A DNA stretch of 64,000 bases from an uncultured Bacteroidales bacterium (GCA_902802815.1 CADCNQ010000005.1:97461-161460), one strand, 5' to 3'; shown: positions 26,236 through 34,581, counted from the first letter of the stretch. Notes: generated by a model from the sequence alone, not told the origin. Numbers and translations: made by a program.

Positions 26236-27602
26236 GCGTTCTTTGCTGCTTCCACCTCGTCGGCGGTCATTGGTTTCACTTTATTGCCCAGACGGCGTGC
26301 TCCGCCCGGTGTTATCAGATAGTCCTCCTCGTTGCGTATTCCTCCGAAGTCGCGCCATTTGCGCATTTCGTCGTAGCAGAGGAAGTCCTTGTGCAGTCCC
26401 TGGCTCTCCCAGAGGTCCATCAGCTGCGGGATGAAGTAGATGCCCGGTTCGATGGTGAGCACGAAACCCGGTTCGAGCTTCCTGCCCAGTCGCAGGCTCT
26501 TGAATCCGAACTGCTTGGATTTCTCCATGCCTCCGTAGCCCACATACTTCTCTCCGAGATTCTCCATGTCGTGCACGTCGAGTCCCATCATGTGTCCCAC
26601 TCCGCAGGGGAAGAACATGGCGTAGGCACCGCTCTCCGCTGCATCGCGTGCATTGCCTTTCACCAGACCAAGTCCCTTGAGTCCCTCGCAGATGGTCTCA
26701 GCTGCCTTGAGGTGCACCTCGCGGAAATTCACTCCGGGTGCCAGCATACTCACTGCTGCCTGATGTGCTCCGTACAGGATGTCGAACACCGTGCGCTGCT
26801 GCTCCGTGAAGTGCGCTCCCACGGGCATCGTGCTCGAGAGGTCGCCGGCATAGTGCATCGGACTCTCACCTCCTGCATCCACCAGCAGCATCTGTCCCTC
26901 GCGCATCCGGTTCTCCTGCGAATGATTGTGCAGCGTCTGCCCGTTGACGGTGCAGATGATGGGGAACGACATCTCGCATCCCGCCAGGAATGCCGTCTTC
27001 CTTATCTCCGCAGCCACCTCGCATTCCAGCCGTCCCGGCCGGCACGCTCTCATGGCAGCCACGTGCATATCCACAGAGCGGTCCACACCGATTTCTATCT
27101 GCTCCACCTCCTCGGGTGTCTTGTGATTGCGCATCTCGGCCACAGCCACAATAAACTCCTCCGAGGGCTCCTGGGCCCACAGCGAAAGTATCTTCTCGTG
27201 CTCTGCGCGGTAAGGGGGCAGTGTGTGCACCTTCTGCCCTTTCTTCAGGGCTGCTGTCACGTAGGGTTCGAACTCTGCTCTCGCCCTCACGTCGCTCACT
27301 CCCACCAGCGCGCTCATCTCCTTCTTTGTGGGCATATCGCCCATCCACACGATGTCGTCGATGGTGAGTTCGTCGGCAAAGATTATCTCCTTGTCGCCGT
27401 CGATGTCTATCAGGGCACACATTCCTGCATAGTCAGAACCGAAGTAATACAGCATCGTACTGTCCTGACGGAAGGCGTAACCGTTGTCGCGGTAGTTCAT
27501 CCCCACCTCCTCGTTACCGATGAAGACAAGCAAGCCCTTGCCCACTCTCTTCTTGAGCTCGGCCCTGCGGCGGATATAGGTTTCTTCTCTGAAGTATTTC
27601 AT
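26232..27602 (-). CDS. pepP: Xaa-Pro aminopeptidase (M24B), short form
   Basis: A 456-residue M24B peptidase with an AMP_N-type N-terminal domain (RRRAELKKRVGKGLLVF) and a catalytic domain. Metal ligands: the Asp pair in LLVDAGGESPMHYAGDLSS, His in PCGVGHMMGLDVHD, Glu in LTIEPGIYF and Glu in GGIRNEEDYLIT. It differs clearly from the 544-residue enzyme two genes downstream, so the locus has two classes of the same activity. The ATGA overlap with hypD couples them. The 41-base spacer before its start carries purine-rich tandem repeats. Confidence 0.93.
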   Translation of the reverse strand: MKYFREETYIRRRAELKKRVGKGLLVFIGNEEVGMNYRDNGYAFRQDSTMLYYFGSDYAGMCALIDIDGDKEIIFADELTIDDIVWMGDMPTKKEMSALVGVSDVRARAEFEPYVTAALKKGQKVHTLPPYRAEHEKILSLWAQEPSEEFIVAVAEMRNHKTPEEVEQIEIGVDRSVDMHVAAMRACRPGRLECEVAAEIRKTAFLAGCEMSFPIICTVNGQTLHNHSQENRMREGQMLLVDAGGESPMHYAGDLSSTMPVGAHFTEQQRTVFDILYGAHQAAVSMLAPGVNFREVHLKAAETICEGLKGLGLVKGNARDAAESGAYAMFFPCGVGHMMGLDVHDMENLGEKYVGYGGMEKSKQFGFKSLRLGRKLEPGFVLTIEPGIYFIPQLMDLWESQGLHKDFLCYDEMRKWRDFGGIRNEEDYLITPGGARRLGNKVKPMTADEVEAAKNA

Positions 27603-27612
27603 AGTCTGATGT

Positions 27613-27645
27613 GACTTTAAACTCTAAACTCTAAACTTTAAACTC
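27613..27645 (-). repeat. Purine-rich tandem repeat leader before pepP
   Basis: On the minus strand this spacer reads as repeats of GAGTTTA/AAGTTTA, ending about 10 bases before the aminopeptidase start. Similar repeats lie before rimM and before the giant gene, in the same orientation relative to the gene. Confidence 0.6.
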
Positions 27646-28423
27646 ACTTCAGTCCTGCCTTGAGCGAACGTATCACTGCAGAGGTGAATCCAGCATGATC
27701 CAGTTCATTGAGTCCCTTGATGGTCACTCCACCGGGTGTCGTCACCTTGTCGATAGCCTCTTCGGGGTGCCATCCGGTCTCCTTGAGCAGCGACACAGCG
27801 CCCTGCATCGTCTGCAGCGCAATCTGCTTTGCCTGCTGGGGATAGAAACCCATCTCGCAACCGGCCTGCATCTGAGCCCTCACGTAGCGCATCACGTACG
27901 CAATGCCGCACGAAGCCATCATCATACCGGCTGCCACCAGGTTTTCCGCCACCGCAAGTGTGTCACCCACAAGGTCGTAAAGCGACTTTACCTTGGAGAG
28001 CGTCTCCTCCGTTGCGCTCTCACCTTTGGCAATGAAAGACATCGAGGCGCCGTATTCGGCCGCAATATTGGGAATCACGTAGCAGAACTGCCCGTTGCGG
28101 CCAAAGGCTTCAACGAGCTTCTCCGTGGTGAAATTGGCGGCATCGCTCACCAGCACCTGCCTTTCCGTATCCACCGCATCCTTAATTTCCTGTATGACGA
28201 CGGGCATCAGCCAGGGCTTCACCACCATCACCACCACATCGGCACCCTTCACGGCCTCCCTGTTGTCCGTCGTGGTCACCAATGAGGGGTACTTTGCCTT
28301 AAACTCCGAGAGCAACTTCTCGTTCTTGTCGGCCACTGTTATCTGTTCCAGTTTACCACTCTTTGCCCAGCCGTGGATGAGCGCTCCGCCCATGTTCCCG
28401 GCACCAATAACAGTTATCTTCAT
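27644..28423 (-). CDS. proC: Pyrroline-5-carboxylate reductase
   Basis: A 259-residue NADPH-dependent reductase that turns 1-pyrroline-5-carboxylate into proline. It has the Rossmann start MKITVIGAGNMGGALIHGWA and the C-terminal catalytic block with TTPGGVTIKGLNELDHAGF. Next to hypD it would take the HypD product to proline, an arrangement known from hydroxyproline-using gut bacteria, and it may also serve ordinary proline synthesis. It overlaps the flavodoxin gene by 4 bases. Confidence 0.94.
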   Translation of the reverse strand: MKITVIGAGNMGGALIHGWAKSGKLEQITVADKNEKLLSEFKAKYPSLVTTTDNREAVKGADVVVMVVKPWLMPVVIQEIKDAVDTERQVLVSDAANFTTEKLVEAFGRNGQFCYVIPNIAAEYGASMSFIAKGESATEETLSKVKSLYDLVGDTLAVAENLVAAGMMMASCGIAYVMRYVRAQMQAGCEMGFYPQQAKQIALQTMQGAVSLLKETGWHPEEAIDKVTTPGGVTIKGLNELDHAGFTSAVIRSLKAGLK

Positions 28424-29007
28424 TCTTCTGTATTTTTTATCGTTCTTTTACTCTCGTCCACCCATTCCTTCATTTCCTCCTTAGAGGCGTTATTGAGCAG
28501 TCTGCCCGCCTTCCAGTTCACCAGAGGATAGGCCTTCTTGAGGTCCTCGCAGGCCTTAATGATGCTGCTGCTGCCACTGGTGGCAAAGGGAATCACTGTC
28601 TTGCCCTTGAAATCGTACGACTCCATGAAGGTGTTGATGATGGCGGGACGTGTATTCCACCAGATGGGGAAACCGACGTACACCACATCGTAGCCCTGCA
28701 GGTCAGCAAGCGTCTTGGCAATGGCCGGACGACTGTTTTTGTCCGACATCTCGAGGGAGGAACGGCTCTGTTTGTTTCTCCAGTCGAGGTCGGCCGCCGT
28801 ATAGGGCTTCATGGGTTTGATTTCATACAGGTTGGCACCTGTCACAGCAGCCAGCCGTTCCGCCACACCTCTTGTCACACCCGAAGCTGAAAAGTAGACC
28901 ACCAGCACTTTCAGGCCTTCAACATTCGCCTGCGGTTCCTTAGGTCCCTTGGGATATACCCCCAAAACCAACAGCAGTGCCATCAACATCAATGCAATTC
29001 TTTTCAT
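28420..29007 (-). CDS. Exported flavodoxin-like protein
   Basis: A 195-residue flavodoxin-fold protein. The FMN phosphate loop is VVYFSASGVTRGVAERLA, and FPIWWNTRPAIINTF is the second flavin loop, as in the flavodoxin_4 type. Uniquely among the genes here it has a hydrophobic N-terminal leader (MKRIALMLMALLLVLG) but no lipobox cysteine, so it may be exported or membrane-tethered. Its role with ProC and HypD is unclear; reducing power for the activase would need a cytoplasmic protein. It is the first gene of the minus-strand run. Confidence 0.8.
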   Translation of the reverse strand: MKRIALMLMALLLVLGVYPKGPKEPQANVEGLKVLVVYFSASGVTRGVAERLAAVTGANLYEIKPMKPYTAADLDWRNKQSRSSLEMSDKNSRPAIAKTLADLQGYDVVYVGFPIWWNTRPAIINTFMESYDFKGKTVIPFATSGSSSIIKACEDLKKAYPLVNWKAGRLLNNASKEEMKEWVDESKRTIKNTEE

Positions 29008-29053
29008 ATTCCTGCTATTTTATTCGTTGAACTTTCATGTGCCAAGAGTCACG

Positions 29054-29068
29054 GGCCGGAGTCCGGCC
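29054..29068 (-). promoter_or_regulatory. GC-rich 5' leader hairpin of the flavodoxin-hypD operon
   Basis: A perfect dyad, 7-bp arms GGCCGGA/TCCGGCC around one base. It lies just downstream of the -7 box on the minus strand, so the mRNA would begin at or very near this stem. Confidence 0.5.
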
Positions 29069-29079
29069 TTTTCTGCGCA

Positions 29080-29087
29080 CAAAGATA
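29080..29087 (-). promoter_or_regulatory. Promoter -7 box of the flavodoxin-hypD operon
   Basis: The minus strand reads TATCTTTG, followed by TGCGC, 73 bases before the flavodoxin start. No clear TTTG lies 19-23 bases upstream, so the -33 element is weak or absent. Confidence 0.55.
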
Positions 29088-29160
29088 GTAAATTTATTCT
29101 TTATGACGCCTTTATTTGTACAAATTATCGTACTATTGTCCTTGTTTGTCCTCCAACGCG

Positions 29161-29179
29161 CGTTTACGGGAAGTAAACG
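29161..29179. promoter_or_regulatory. Dyad CGTTTAC-N5-GTAAACG
   Basis: Perfect 7-bp inverted repeat with a 5-base spacer in the long non-coding stretch upstream of the flavodoxin-hypD operon. Its symmetry is operator-like. No regulator gene is adjacent. Confidence 0.4.
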
Positions 29180-29243
29180 TATCTGCAAAACCAGTCAAAA
29201 TGCCTTGTTTTCCGTTAACATTCGAGAGAATTTGTGCAGGCAT

Positions 29244-29281
29244 AAAAAAGTCCCCGCAGATGGGTGAATTGTCTGCGACTT
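29244..29281 (-). terminator. Orphan minus-strand terminator-like hairpin
   Basis: On the minus strand AAGTC-GCAGA pairs with TCTGC-GACTT (10 bp with a 3-base bulge, 11-base loop), then a T run. No gene ends here on this strand, so it could end an unannotated small RNA or antisense transcript. Confidence 0.35.
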
Positions 29282-29410
29282 CCGGATCTGGCTCAACCTT
29301 CACTTTACCCACTGTTGTCATGCAGGCCTGGAACTGCACCAAAGGGAAGCCTGAGAACAGTCAGAGAACAACATCAAACCAATCAGTTTTTCTTTCACAG
29401 TTCCTCGTTT

Positions 29411-29476
29411 CATCTATCGGGCATCTATCGGGCATCTATCGAGCATCTATCGGGGATGTATCGGGAATCTATCGGA
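29411..29476 (+). repeat. Six 11-base tandem repeats
   Basis: Six consecutive 11-base units based on CATCTATCGGG, three of them identical and the others one or two changes away. They lie in a 650-base stretch with no credible gene, about 120 bases before the promoter of the PHP gene. An 11-base period is close to one DNA turn. Confidence 0.85.
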
Positions 29477-29598
29477 AAATCCCGACTGATGGTCGATTGA
29501 AGACAGAGACATGATACAACTCACCTGGAGATTATTTTGCACCTGCAGGAGACAAGAATTTTCCTAAATTAAAATTTCGGACATTTTGGACATCGGTT

Positions 29599-29632
29599 TT
29601 TGGGGAAATACGCAAAAAAAATCGTACCTTTG
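29599..29632 (+). promoter_or_regulatory. Promoter of the PHP phosphoesterase gene
   Basis: TTTG at 29599-29602, a 22-base spacer and TACCTTTG at 29625-29632, 23 bases before the ATG. The spacer contains an A8 run. Confidence 0.78.
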
Positions 29633-29655
29633 CAGTCAGATTCTACAGAAAACAC

Positions 29656-30390
29656 ATGAAAACACTCATCGACGTACATACCCACACCATCGCCAGCGGT
29701 CACGCATACAGCACCGTTCAGGAGATGGCGCAGGCAGCAGCCTCAAAGGGTATACAGATACTTGGCATCACGGAGCACGCCCCCTCGCTGCCCGGCACAT
29801 GCACTCCTATCTATTTCCGCAACCTTCACGTAGTGCCGCGAGAGATGTACGGCGTCAAACTGCTCATGGGTGCCGAACTCAACATCCTCGACACCAAGGG
29901 GTCGCTCGACCTCGACGAGCACTACTATCGCGACTATCTCGACCTGCGTATCGCGGGAATACACCAGCTATGCTACGAATCGGGCACTCCCGAAGAGAAC
30001 ACGCAGGGCATGATAGAGGTCATACGCAATCCGTGGGTACAGATTATCTCCCATCCGGGCGACGGCACAGCAGATCTTATCTTCGAACCTATCGTACGGG
30101 CCGCAAAGGAGGCTCACACCCTGCTGGAGATAAACTCCTCATCGCTCATTCCTTCCCGCCACAAAGCTCAGGCGCGCCCCAACAATCTGGAGATACTGCG
30201 TCTCTGCAAGGAACTGCGTGTACCCATCATTCTCGGTTCGGATGCACACATCTCTTTTTCCGTCGGCGACTACCGTTATGCCCTCCCGCTGCTTGAGGAG
30301 ACACACTTCCCGGAGGAGCTTGTCGTCAACGACAAACCCGACTTTTTCCTCGATTACATCGCAAAAACGCATCGCACCTTTTCATCGTGA
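29656..30390 (+). CDS. PHP-domain phosphatase (YcdX-like)
   Basis: A 244-residue PHP protein with the metal-binding motifs in order: DVHTHTIASGHAYST at the N terminus, ITEHAPS, then IISHPGDG and the C-terminal LGSDAHIS. This fits the YcdX group of trinuclear-metal phosphatases. The natural substrate is not known. It is a single gene, converging on cca 30 bases downstream. Confidence 0.9.
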   Translation: MKTLIDVHTHTIASGHAYSTVQEMAQAAASKGIQILGITEHAPSLPGTCTPIYFRNLHVVPREMYGVKLLMGAELNILDTKGSLDLDEHYYRDYLDLRIAGIHQLCYESGTPEENTQGMIEVIRNPWVQIISHPGDGTADLIFEPIVRAAKEAHTLLEINSSSLIPSRHKAQARPNNLEILRLCKELRVPIILGSDAHISFSVGDYRYALPLLEETHFPEELVVNDKPDFFLDYIAKTHRTFSS

Positions 30391-30420
30391 TGCAAAATTT
30401 AGTCTCACGACTGATATTTT

Positions 30421-31911
30421 CTACGATTTCACCGGTGTTAAACCCATTTCTGCAGCTTTCTCCAACATAAAACGGAAAGCAGCTTCATGAGTATTGGGAA
30501 TCTGCGACTCCCAAATAGCATCCTTCACAGCCTGCTTGAGGTCGCCTACAGGACGCGAAGGCGGAAGACCGAATGTCTCCATAATCTCCTCGCCGGAGAT
30601 AGGATTCTGCCACGTGCGGTAGTTGTCACGGGCCGCAAGGTCACGTATCTTCTCCCTGACAAGCTGGAAGTTCTCAAGAAAACGGGCCTTCTTCTCACGG
30701 TTCTTGGACGTGACATCTGCCTCGCATAAGAGCATAAGGTCGTCAATGTCCTCACCGGCCTCGAAAAGCAGACGTCGCACAGCGTGGTCGGTGACCTCTT
30801 CGTCGGCAATGGCTATAGGACGCATGTGAAGCGCCACAAGTTTCTCCACATAGTGCATACGCTCGTCCATAGGCAGTTTCATGCGGCGGAATATGCCCTG
30901 CACCATCTTCGCTCCGATATTGTTGTGATTGTGGAACGTCCAGCCTACCGTAGCCTCCCAGCGCTTGCTGCGCGGTTTGCCGATATCGTGGAGCAGTGCC
31001 GCCCAGCGCAGGAAAAGCGAGGAGGTGGTACGGGATATATTGTCGAGCACCTCAAGGGTGTGGTAAAAATTATCCTTATGTGCACGTCCGTTGCGTGTCT
31101 CGATGCCGCGCATAGCTGCCAGTTCGGGGAATATGATGTCGAGAAGTCCGCACTGTTCCAGGAGCACGAAACCTATGGAGGGCGCCGGAGCGAGTATTAT
31201 CTTGTTGAGTTCGTCAATGATACGTTCGCCCGATATAATCTTTATACGCTCCGCCATGCGCCTGAGAGCCTCCGACGTCTCTTCCTCTATCTGGAAATTC
31301 AACTGTGTGGCGAAACGTACGCAGCGCATCATACGCAGTGGATCGTCGGAGAATGTAATATCCGGATCGAGAGGTGTGGCGATGATACCATCCTCGAGAT
31401 CGTAGAGACCCTGATACATATCCACAAGGCGTCCGTAGCGCGTAGCACCGGAGTCATCGTCCGTATGGTTGAGACAGATAGCCATCGCGTTGATAGTGAA
31501 ATCGCGGCGGCTGATATCATCCTCCAGCGTACCGTCCTCCACGACAGGTTTGCGCGAGTCGTGGGAATAGCTCTCGCGGCGTGCTCCGACGAATTCCACC
31601 TCCGTCTCCTCACCATCGTGATGCCACTTCACCTGTGCCGTACCGAAATTTTTGAATACGGAGAGTACAGCACCCCGTCCGAGCCGCTTCTTGAGTGCCT
31701 TTGCCACCTCGATGCCGCTGCCCACCACCACCACATCGATGTCCTTGGAAGGCCTTTCGAGGAATATGTCGCGCACATAGCCTCCCACGACGTAGCAGTC
31801 CACACCGAGTTCGTCCGCCACATATCCTATGGTGGAGAGCAGAGGGGCGTGCTCCTCGCGCAGCAGCGCAGAGCAGTCGCAACCGTCGCTATAGTCGGAG
31901 AGGCGAATCAC
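30421..31911 (-). CDS. cca: CCA tRNA nucleotidyltransferase with HD domain
   Basis: A 496-residue class II nucleotidyltransferase. Head domain with VGGYVRDIFLERPSKDIDVV (the G-x-VRD and D-x-D catalytic residues), then RRDFTINAMAI, the arginine region LRMMRCVRFATQ, and a C-terminal HD phosphohydrolase-like domain (LLHDIGKP, about residues 306-313). It adds or repairs the CCA end of tRNAs, though in Bacteroidetes such proteins are sometimes annotated as poly(A) polymerase. It overlaps the lipoprotein gene by 4 bases. Confidence 0.93.
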   Translation of the reverse strand: MIRLSDYSDGCDCSALLREEHAPLLSTIGYVADELGVDCYVVGGYVRDIFLERPSKDIDVVVVGSGIEVAKALKKRLGRGAVLSVFKNFGTAQVKWHHDGEETEVEFVGARRESYSHDSRKPVVEDGTLEDDISRRDFTINAMAICLNHTDDDSGATRYGRLVDMYQGLYDLEDGIIATPLDPDITFSDDPLRMMRCVRFATQLNFQIEEETSEALRRMAERIKIISGERIIDELNKIILAPAPSIGFVLLEQCGLLDIIFPELAAMRGIETRNGRAHKDNFYHTLEVLDNISRTTSSLFLRWAALLHDIGKPRSKRWEATVGWTFHNHNNIGAKMVQGIFRRMKLPMDERMHYVEKLVALHMRPIAIADEEVTDHAVRRLLFEAGEDIDDLMLLCEADVTSKNREKKARFLENFQLVREKIRDLAARDNYRTWQNPISGEEIMETFGLPPSRPVGDLKQAVKDAIWESQIPNTHEAAFRFMLEKAAEMGLTPVKS

Positions 31912-32273
31912 TTCTGGAGGTCCTCTTCAAGTTTACGCTGGAAAAACTTCACCTTCATATCGAGGCGTTTGAACTCCTCGTTGTGAGCACGCAGAGCCTC
32001 GTGGGAGAGACCTTCTGGCACGGTGCGCAGAGCATCGAGAGAGTCGTTGGCCGCCTGCAGTTCTATGCTATCGAGAAGCAGTATGGCCTGACGTCGTTCC
32101 GCGATGGCTTCGGGGAAACGGTGACGCAGAGCGTATATAGTGTCTCGCGCCACATCGTAGCGACGCAGCGCCATAGCGTTGCGAGATTTCTCAAGATACT
32201 GCTCCGCCTCGCTAGGACCGGAGACGCAACCACAAAGCATCAGGATGAAAAGAAGGAGAACTGTCTGTTTCAT
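31908..32273 (-). CDS. Small lipoprotein, unknown function
   Basis: A 121-residue lipoprotein with lipobox MLCGC. The mature part is helical and charged, with SEAEQYLEKSRNAMALRRYD resembling the start of a TPR-like pair of helices, then coiled-coil-like sequence to the end. I do not know the family. It overlaps both rseP (4 bases) and cca (4 bases), so it is part of the housekeeping operon. Confidence 0.82.
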   Translation of the reverse strand: MKQTVLLLFILMLCGCVSGPSEAEQYLEKSRNAMALRRYDVARDTIYALRHRFPEAIAERRQAILLLDSIELQAANDSLDALRTVPEGLSHEALRAHNEEFKRLDMKVKFFQRKLEEDLQK

Positions 32274-33412
32274 GAGAAAAGAGGGAATATGAAACGAACG
32301 ATGTCATTACCGAAAGCCAGACACATCAGGGCGATGATGATACCCAAGCCGATGCGTTCTATCCATATCATAACGGTCTCTGAGGGTTCGTGACCCGTGA
32401 CGCCCTCATAAATCAGCAGCGCAATGTGGCCGCCGTCAAGACCGGGGATGGGCAGTATGTTCATCACAGCAAGGATGATGGAAAGGAAAGCGGTGATATT
32501 CCAGAAATGATACCAGTCCCACGTGCTGGGGAAGATGCTGCCGATGGTGATGAAGGAACCCACACTCTGAGCGCCCTCTCTCGAGAACACGTAACGCAGG
32601 TCGGATACGTAGCCTTTGAGCGTATGCCATCCGTAACGTATGCCGGCAGGGATACATGACAGCGCGGTATAGTCGCGGTGTGCTATCCACGATTCAGGCA
32701 GGATGCGCGGCTTGCCTTCAGGCAGTGCGATGCGCATGAAAGGCGGCTGCTGCTGGAGCATCTCAATGAGGTTCATGTCGTCTGGCATGGGAATTATCAC
32801 CTCCTCTCCGCCCCGACGCACAGTAACCGTGGTGGCGGTGGAAATGTCGCGCAGCACACTCGTCTGCCACTCCTGCACAGGTTTACCGTCCACCTCCACA
32901 GGAAGATCACCGTTGCGGAAACCTATCTCCTGAGCATACTGGTTGTATTCAAAACCGTCTTTGATATTGTCTATGGGAAGATAGTCCTCGCCCCACGAGA
33001 ACATGATGGCGGAATAGATGACGAAGGCTGTGATAAGGTTCATCAGCACACCGCCCGCCATGATGAAGAAACGCTGGGGAATACTCTTAGAGCGGAACTC
33101 ATCGGGCTGGGCCGGCTGCCGGAGCTGCTCGGTGTCCATCGACTCGTCCACCATTCCCGCTATCTTGACATAACCTCCGAGAGGTATCCATCCGATGCCG
33201 TAGTCCGTCTCGTTATCCCTGAAACGGGGAAAAAGGCGCGTGAACCACTTCATACGGGTGGAGAAAATGCGGAATCTGTAGTCGAAAAACATATAGAATT
33301 TCTCCACCCTCACACCGAAGAGCTTGGAGAAACCGAAATGACCACCCTCGTGGAGCACGATGAGAAGGCTCAGGGAAAGGATGAGTTGGAGAGCTTTTAT
33401 AAGTACTGTCAT
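32270..33412 (-). CDS. rseP: Site-2 intramembrane metalloprotease RseP
   Basis: A 380-residue membrane protease. Zinc ligands are His21 and His25 with Glu22 (LHEGGHFGF), and Asp326 in the C-terminal PGLDGGHIALL. A PDZ-like region (about 160-205, GFRNGDLPVEVDGKP) lies between membrane helices. RseP cuts signal or anti-sigma proteins within the membrane. The length is short compared with the usual 440-450 residues, so probably only one full PDZ is present. It overlaps dxr by 4 bases. Confidence 0.92.
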   Translation of the reverse strand: MTVLIKALQLILSLSLLIVLHEGGHFGFSKLFGVRVEKFYMFFDYRFRIFSTRMKWFTRLFPRFRDNETDYGIGWIPLGGYVKIAGMVDESMDTEQLRQPAQPDEFRSKSIPQRFFIMAGGVLMNLITAFVIYSAIMFSWGEDYLPIDNIKDGFEYNQYAQEIGFRNGDLPVEVDGKPVQEWQTSVLRDISTATTVTVRRGGEEVIIPMPDDMNLIEMLQQQPPFMRIALPEGKPRILPESWIAHRDYTALSCIPAGIRYGWHTLKGYVSDLRYVFSREGAQSVGSFITIGSIFPSTWDWYHFWNITAFLSIILAVMNILPIPGLDGGHIALLIYEGVTGHEPSETVMIWIERIGLGIIIALMCLAFGNDIVRFIFPLFS

Positions 33413-34569
33413 AGGAGTGATGTTGCTATTTTACGTGTTTCGGCATCGAGTGCGAGATAGTCATCCAGCGAAGGTTCCTTCACTGCGGGCATTCTCGTGA
33501 GGCACTCGGCCACTATGTCTGCCATCTGCAGGAAACGGCAGCGCTCCTGACGGAAAGCGAGATTCACCACCTCATTGGCGGCATTGAGCACGCAGGGCGC
33601 CCCTCCGCCCATACGGATGGCACGATAGGCCTGTGCCAGACAGGGGAAACGCTCCAGGTCGGGAGCCTCGAAAGTCATCTGGGAGAGTTTATACCAGTCC
33701 ACACGGGGAAAGTCGCTCTTGAGACGGCGGGGATAAGAGAGAGCCAGCTGAATGGGTATCTTCATGTCGGGCATACCCATCTGTCCCACCACAGCACCGT
33801 CCTCAAATTCCACTGCGCTGTGCAGAATACTCTGGGGATGCACCACCACCTGTATTCTGTCAGCAGGCACGTCGAAAAGCCAACGGGCTTCGATGACTTC
33901 GAATCCCTTGTTCATCATCGTCGCCGAATCGATGGTTATCTTGGCACCCATATCCCAGTTGGGATGTCGCAACGCCTGGGCGGCCGTCACCTCCTGCATC
34001 TGCTCCAGGGAGAAGGTGCGGAAGGGACCTCCCGAGGCGGTGAGTATTATCTTCTCTATGGCATTATCCTCCTCGCCCATCAGACTCTGGAAGATGGCAG
34101 AATGCTCCGAATCGACAGGAAGCACCGACACACGGTTTTCCAAACAGAGACGGGTCACCAGTTCACCGGCCACCACGAGTGTCTCCTTGTTGGCAAGGGC
34201 TATCGTCTTACGTGCCTTGACTGCTGCTATCGTGGGACGCAGACCTGCGAATCCCACCAGTGCCGTAAGCACCACATCGACGGGGTCCATCTGGCACACC
34301 TGCTGCAGGGCATCCTCACCGGCATACACCTGAATCGGCAAGTCGTCGAGAGCCTCGCTCACCTTTCCGTATTGCGTCTCATCGGCAATCACCACCGCAG
34401 CGGGCTGGAAGGCACGGGCCTGGGCTATAAGCAGGTCTGCATTGCGTCCGGCCGTGAGAACATAGGCCTCGAAGAGATCGGGATGTGCCGCAATCACTTC
34501 CAGTGCCTGGGTGCCTATGCTGCCAGTGCTACCAAGGATGCATATCTTCTTTGTGGTATTGTTGTCCAT
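33409..34569 (-). CDS. dxr: 1-deoxy-D-xylulose 5-phosphate reductoisomerase
   Basis: A 386-residue enzyme of the MEP isoprenoid pathway. Visible: the NADPH site CILGSTGSIGTQALEVI, NKETLVVAGELV, the metal-site acids in PVDSEHSAIFQ, the substrate loop ASGGPFR, and HPNWDMGAKITIDSATMMNK. Isoprenoid supply feeds undecaprenyl phosphate and quinones. It overlaps rseP by 4 bases and lies 12 bases after rimM. Confidence 0.96.
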   Translation of the reverse strand: MDNNTTKKICILGSTGSIGTQALEVIAAHPDLFEAYVLTAGRNADLLIAQARAFQPAAVVIADETQYGKVSEALDDLPIQVYAGEDALQQVCQMDPVDVVLTALVGFAGLRPTIAAVKARKTIALANKETLVVAGELVTRLCLENRVSVLPVDSEHSAIFQSLMGEEDNAIEKIILTASGGPFRTFSLEQMQEVTAAQALRHPNWDMGAKITIDSATMMNKGFEVIEARWLFDVPADRIQVVVHPQSILHSAVEFEDGAVVGQMGMPDMKIPIQLALSYPRRLKSDFPRVDWYKLSQMTFEAPDLERFPCLAQAYRAIRMGGGAPCVLNAANEVVNLAFRQERCRFLQMADIVAECLTRMPAVKEPSLDDYLALDAETRKIATSLL

Positions 34570-34581
34570 ATCTTTATTATA

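Noticed and set aside
26217..27614. 465-codon plus-strand frame opposite the short Xaa-Pro aminopeptidase
   Set aside because: Antisense to a gene with every metal ligand present; His/Cys-rich composition and no domain.
29411..29476. CRISPR array
   Set aside because: The 11-base units are contiguous with no spacers, too short for CRISPR repeats, and no cas gene is near.
29116..29514. 132-codon plus-strand frame in the long gap
   Set aside because: Its end is only the translated 11-base repeat (repeating HLSGIYRASI-like pattern) and its start has no promoter or leader; treated as non-coding.
30784..31986. 400-codon plus-strand frame opposite cca
   Set aside because: Antisense to cca; low-complexity His/Arg-rich translation with no family signal.
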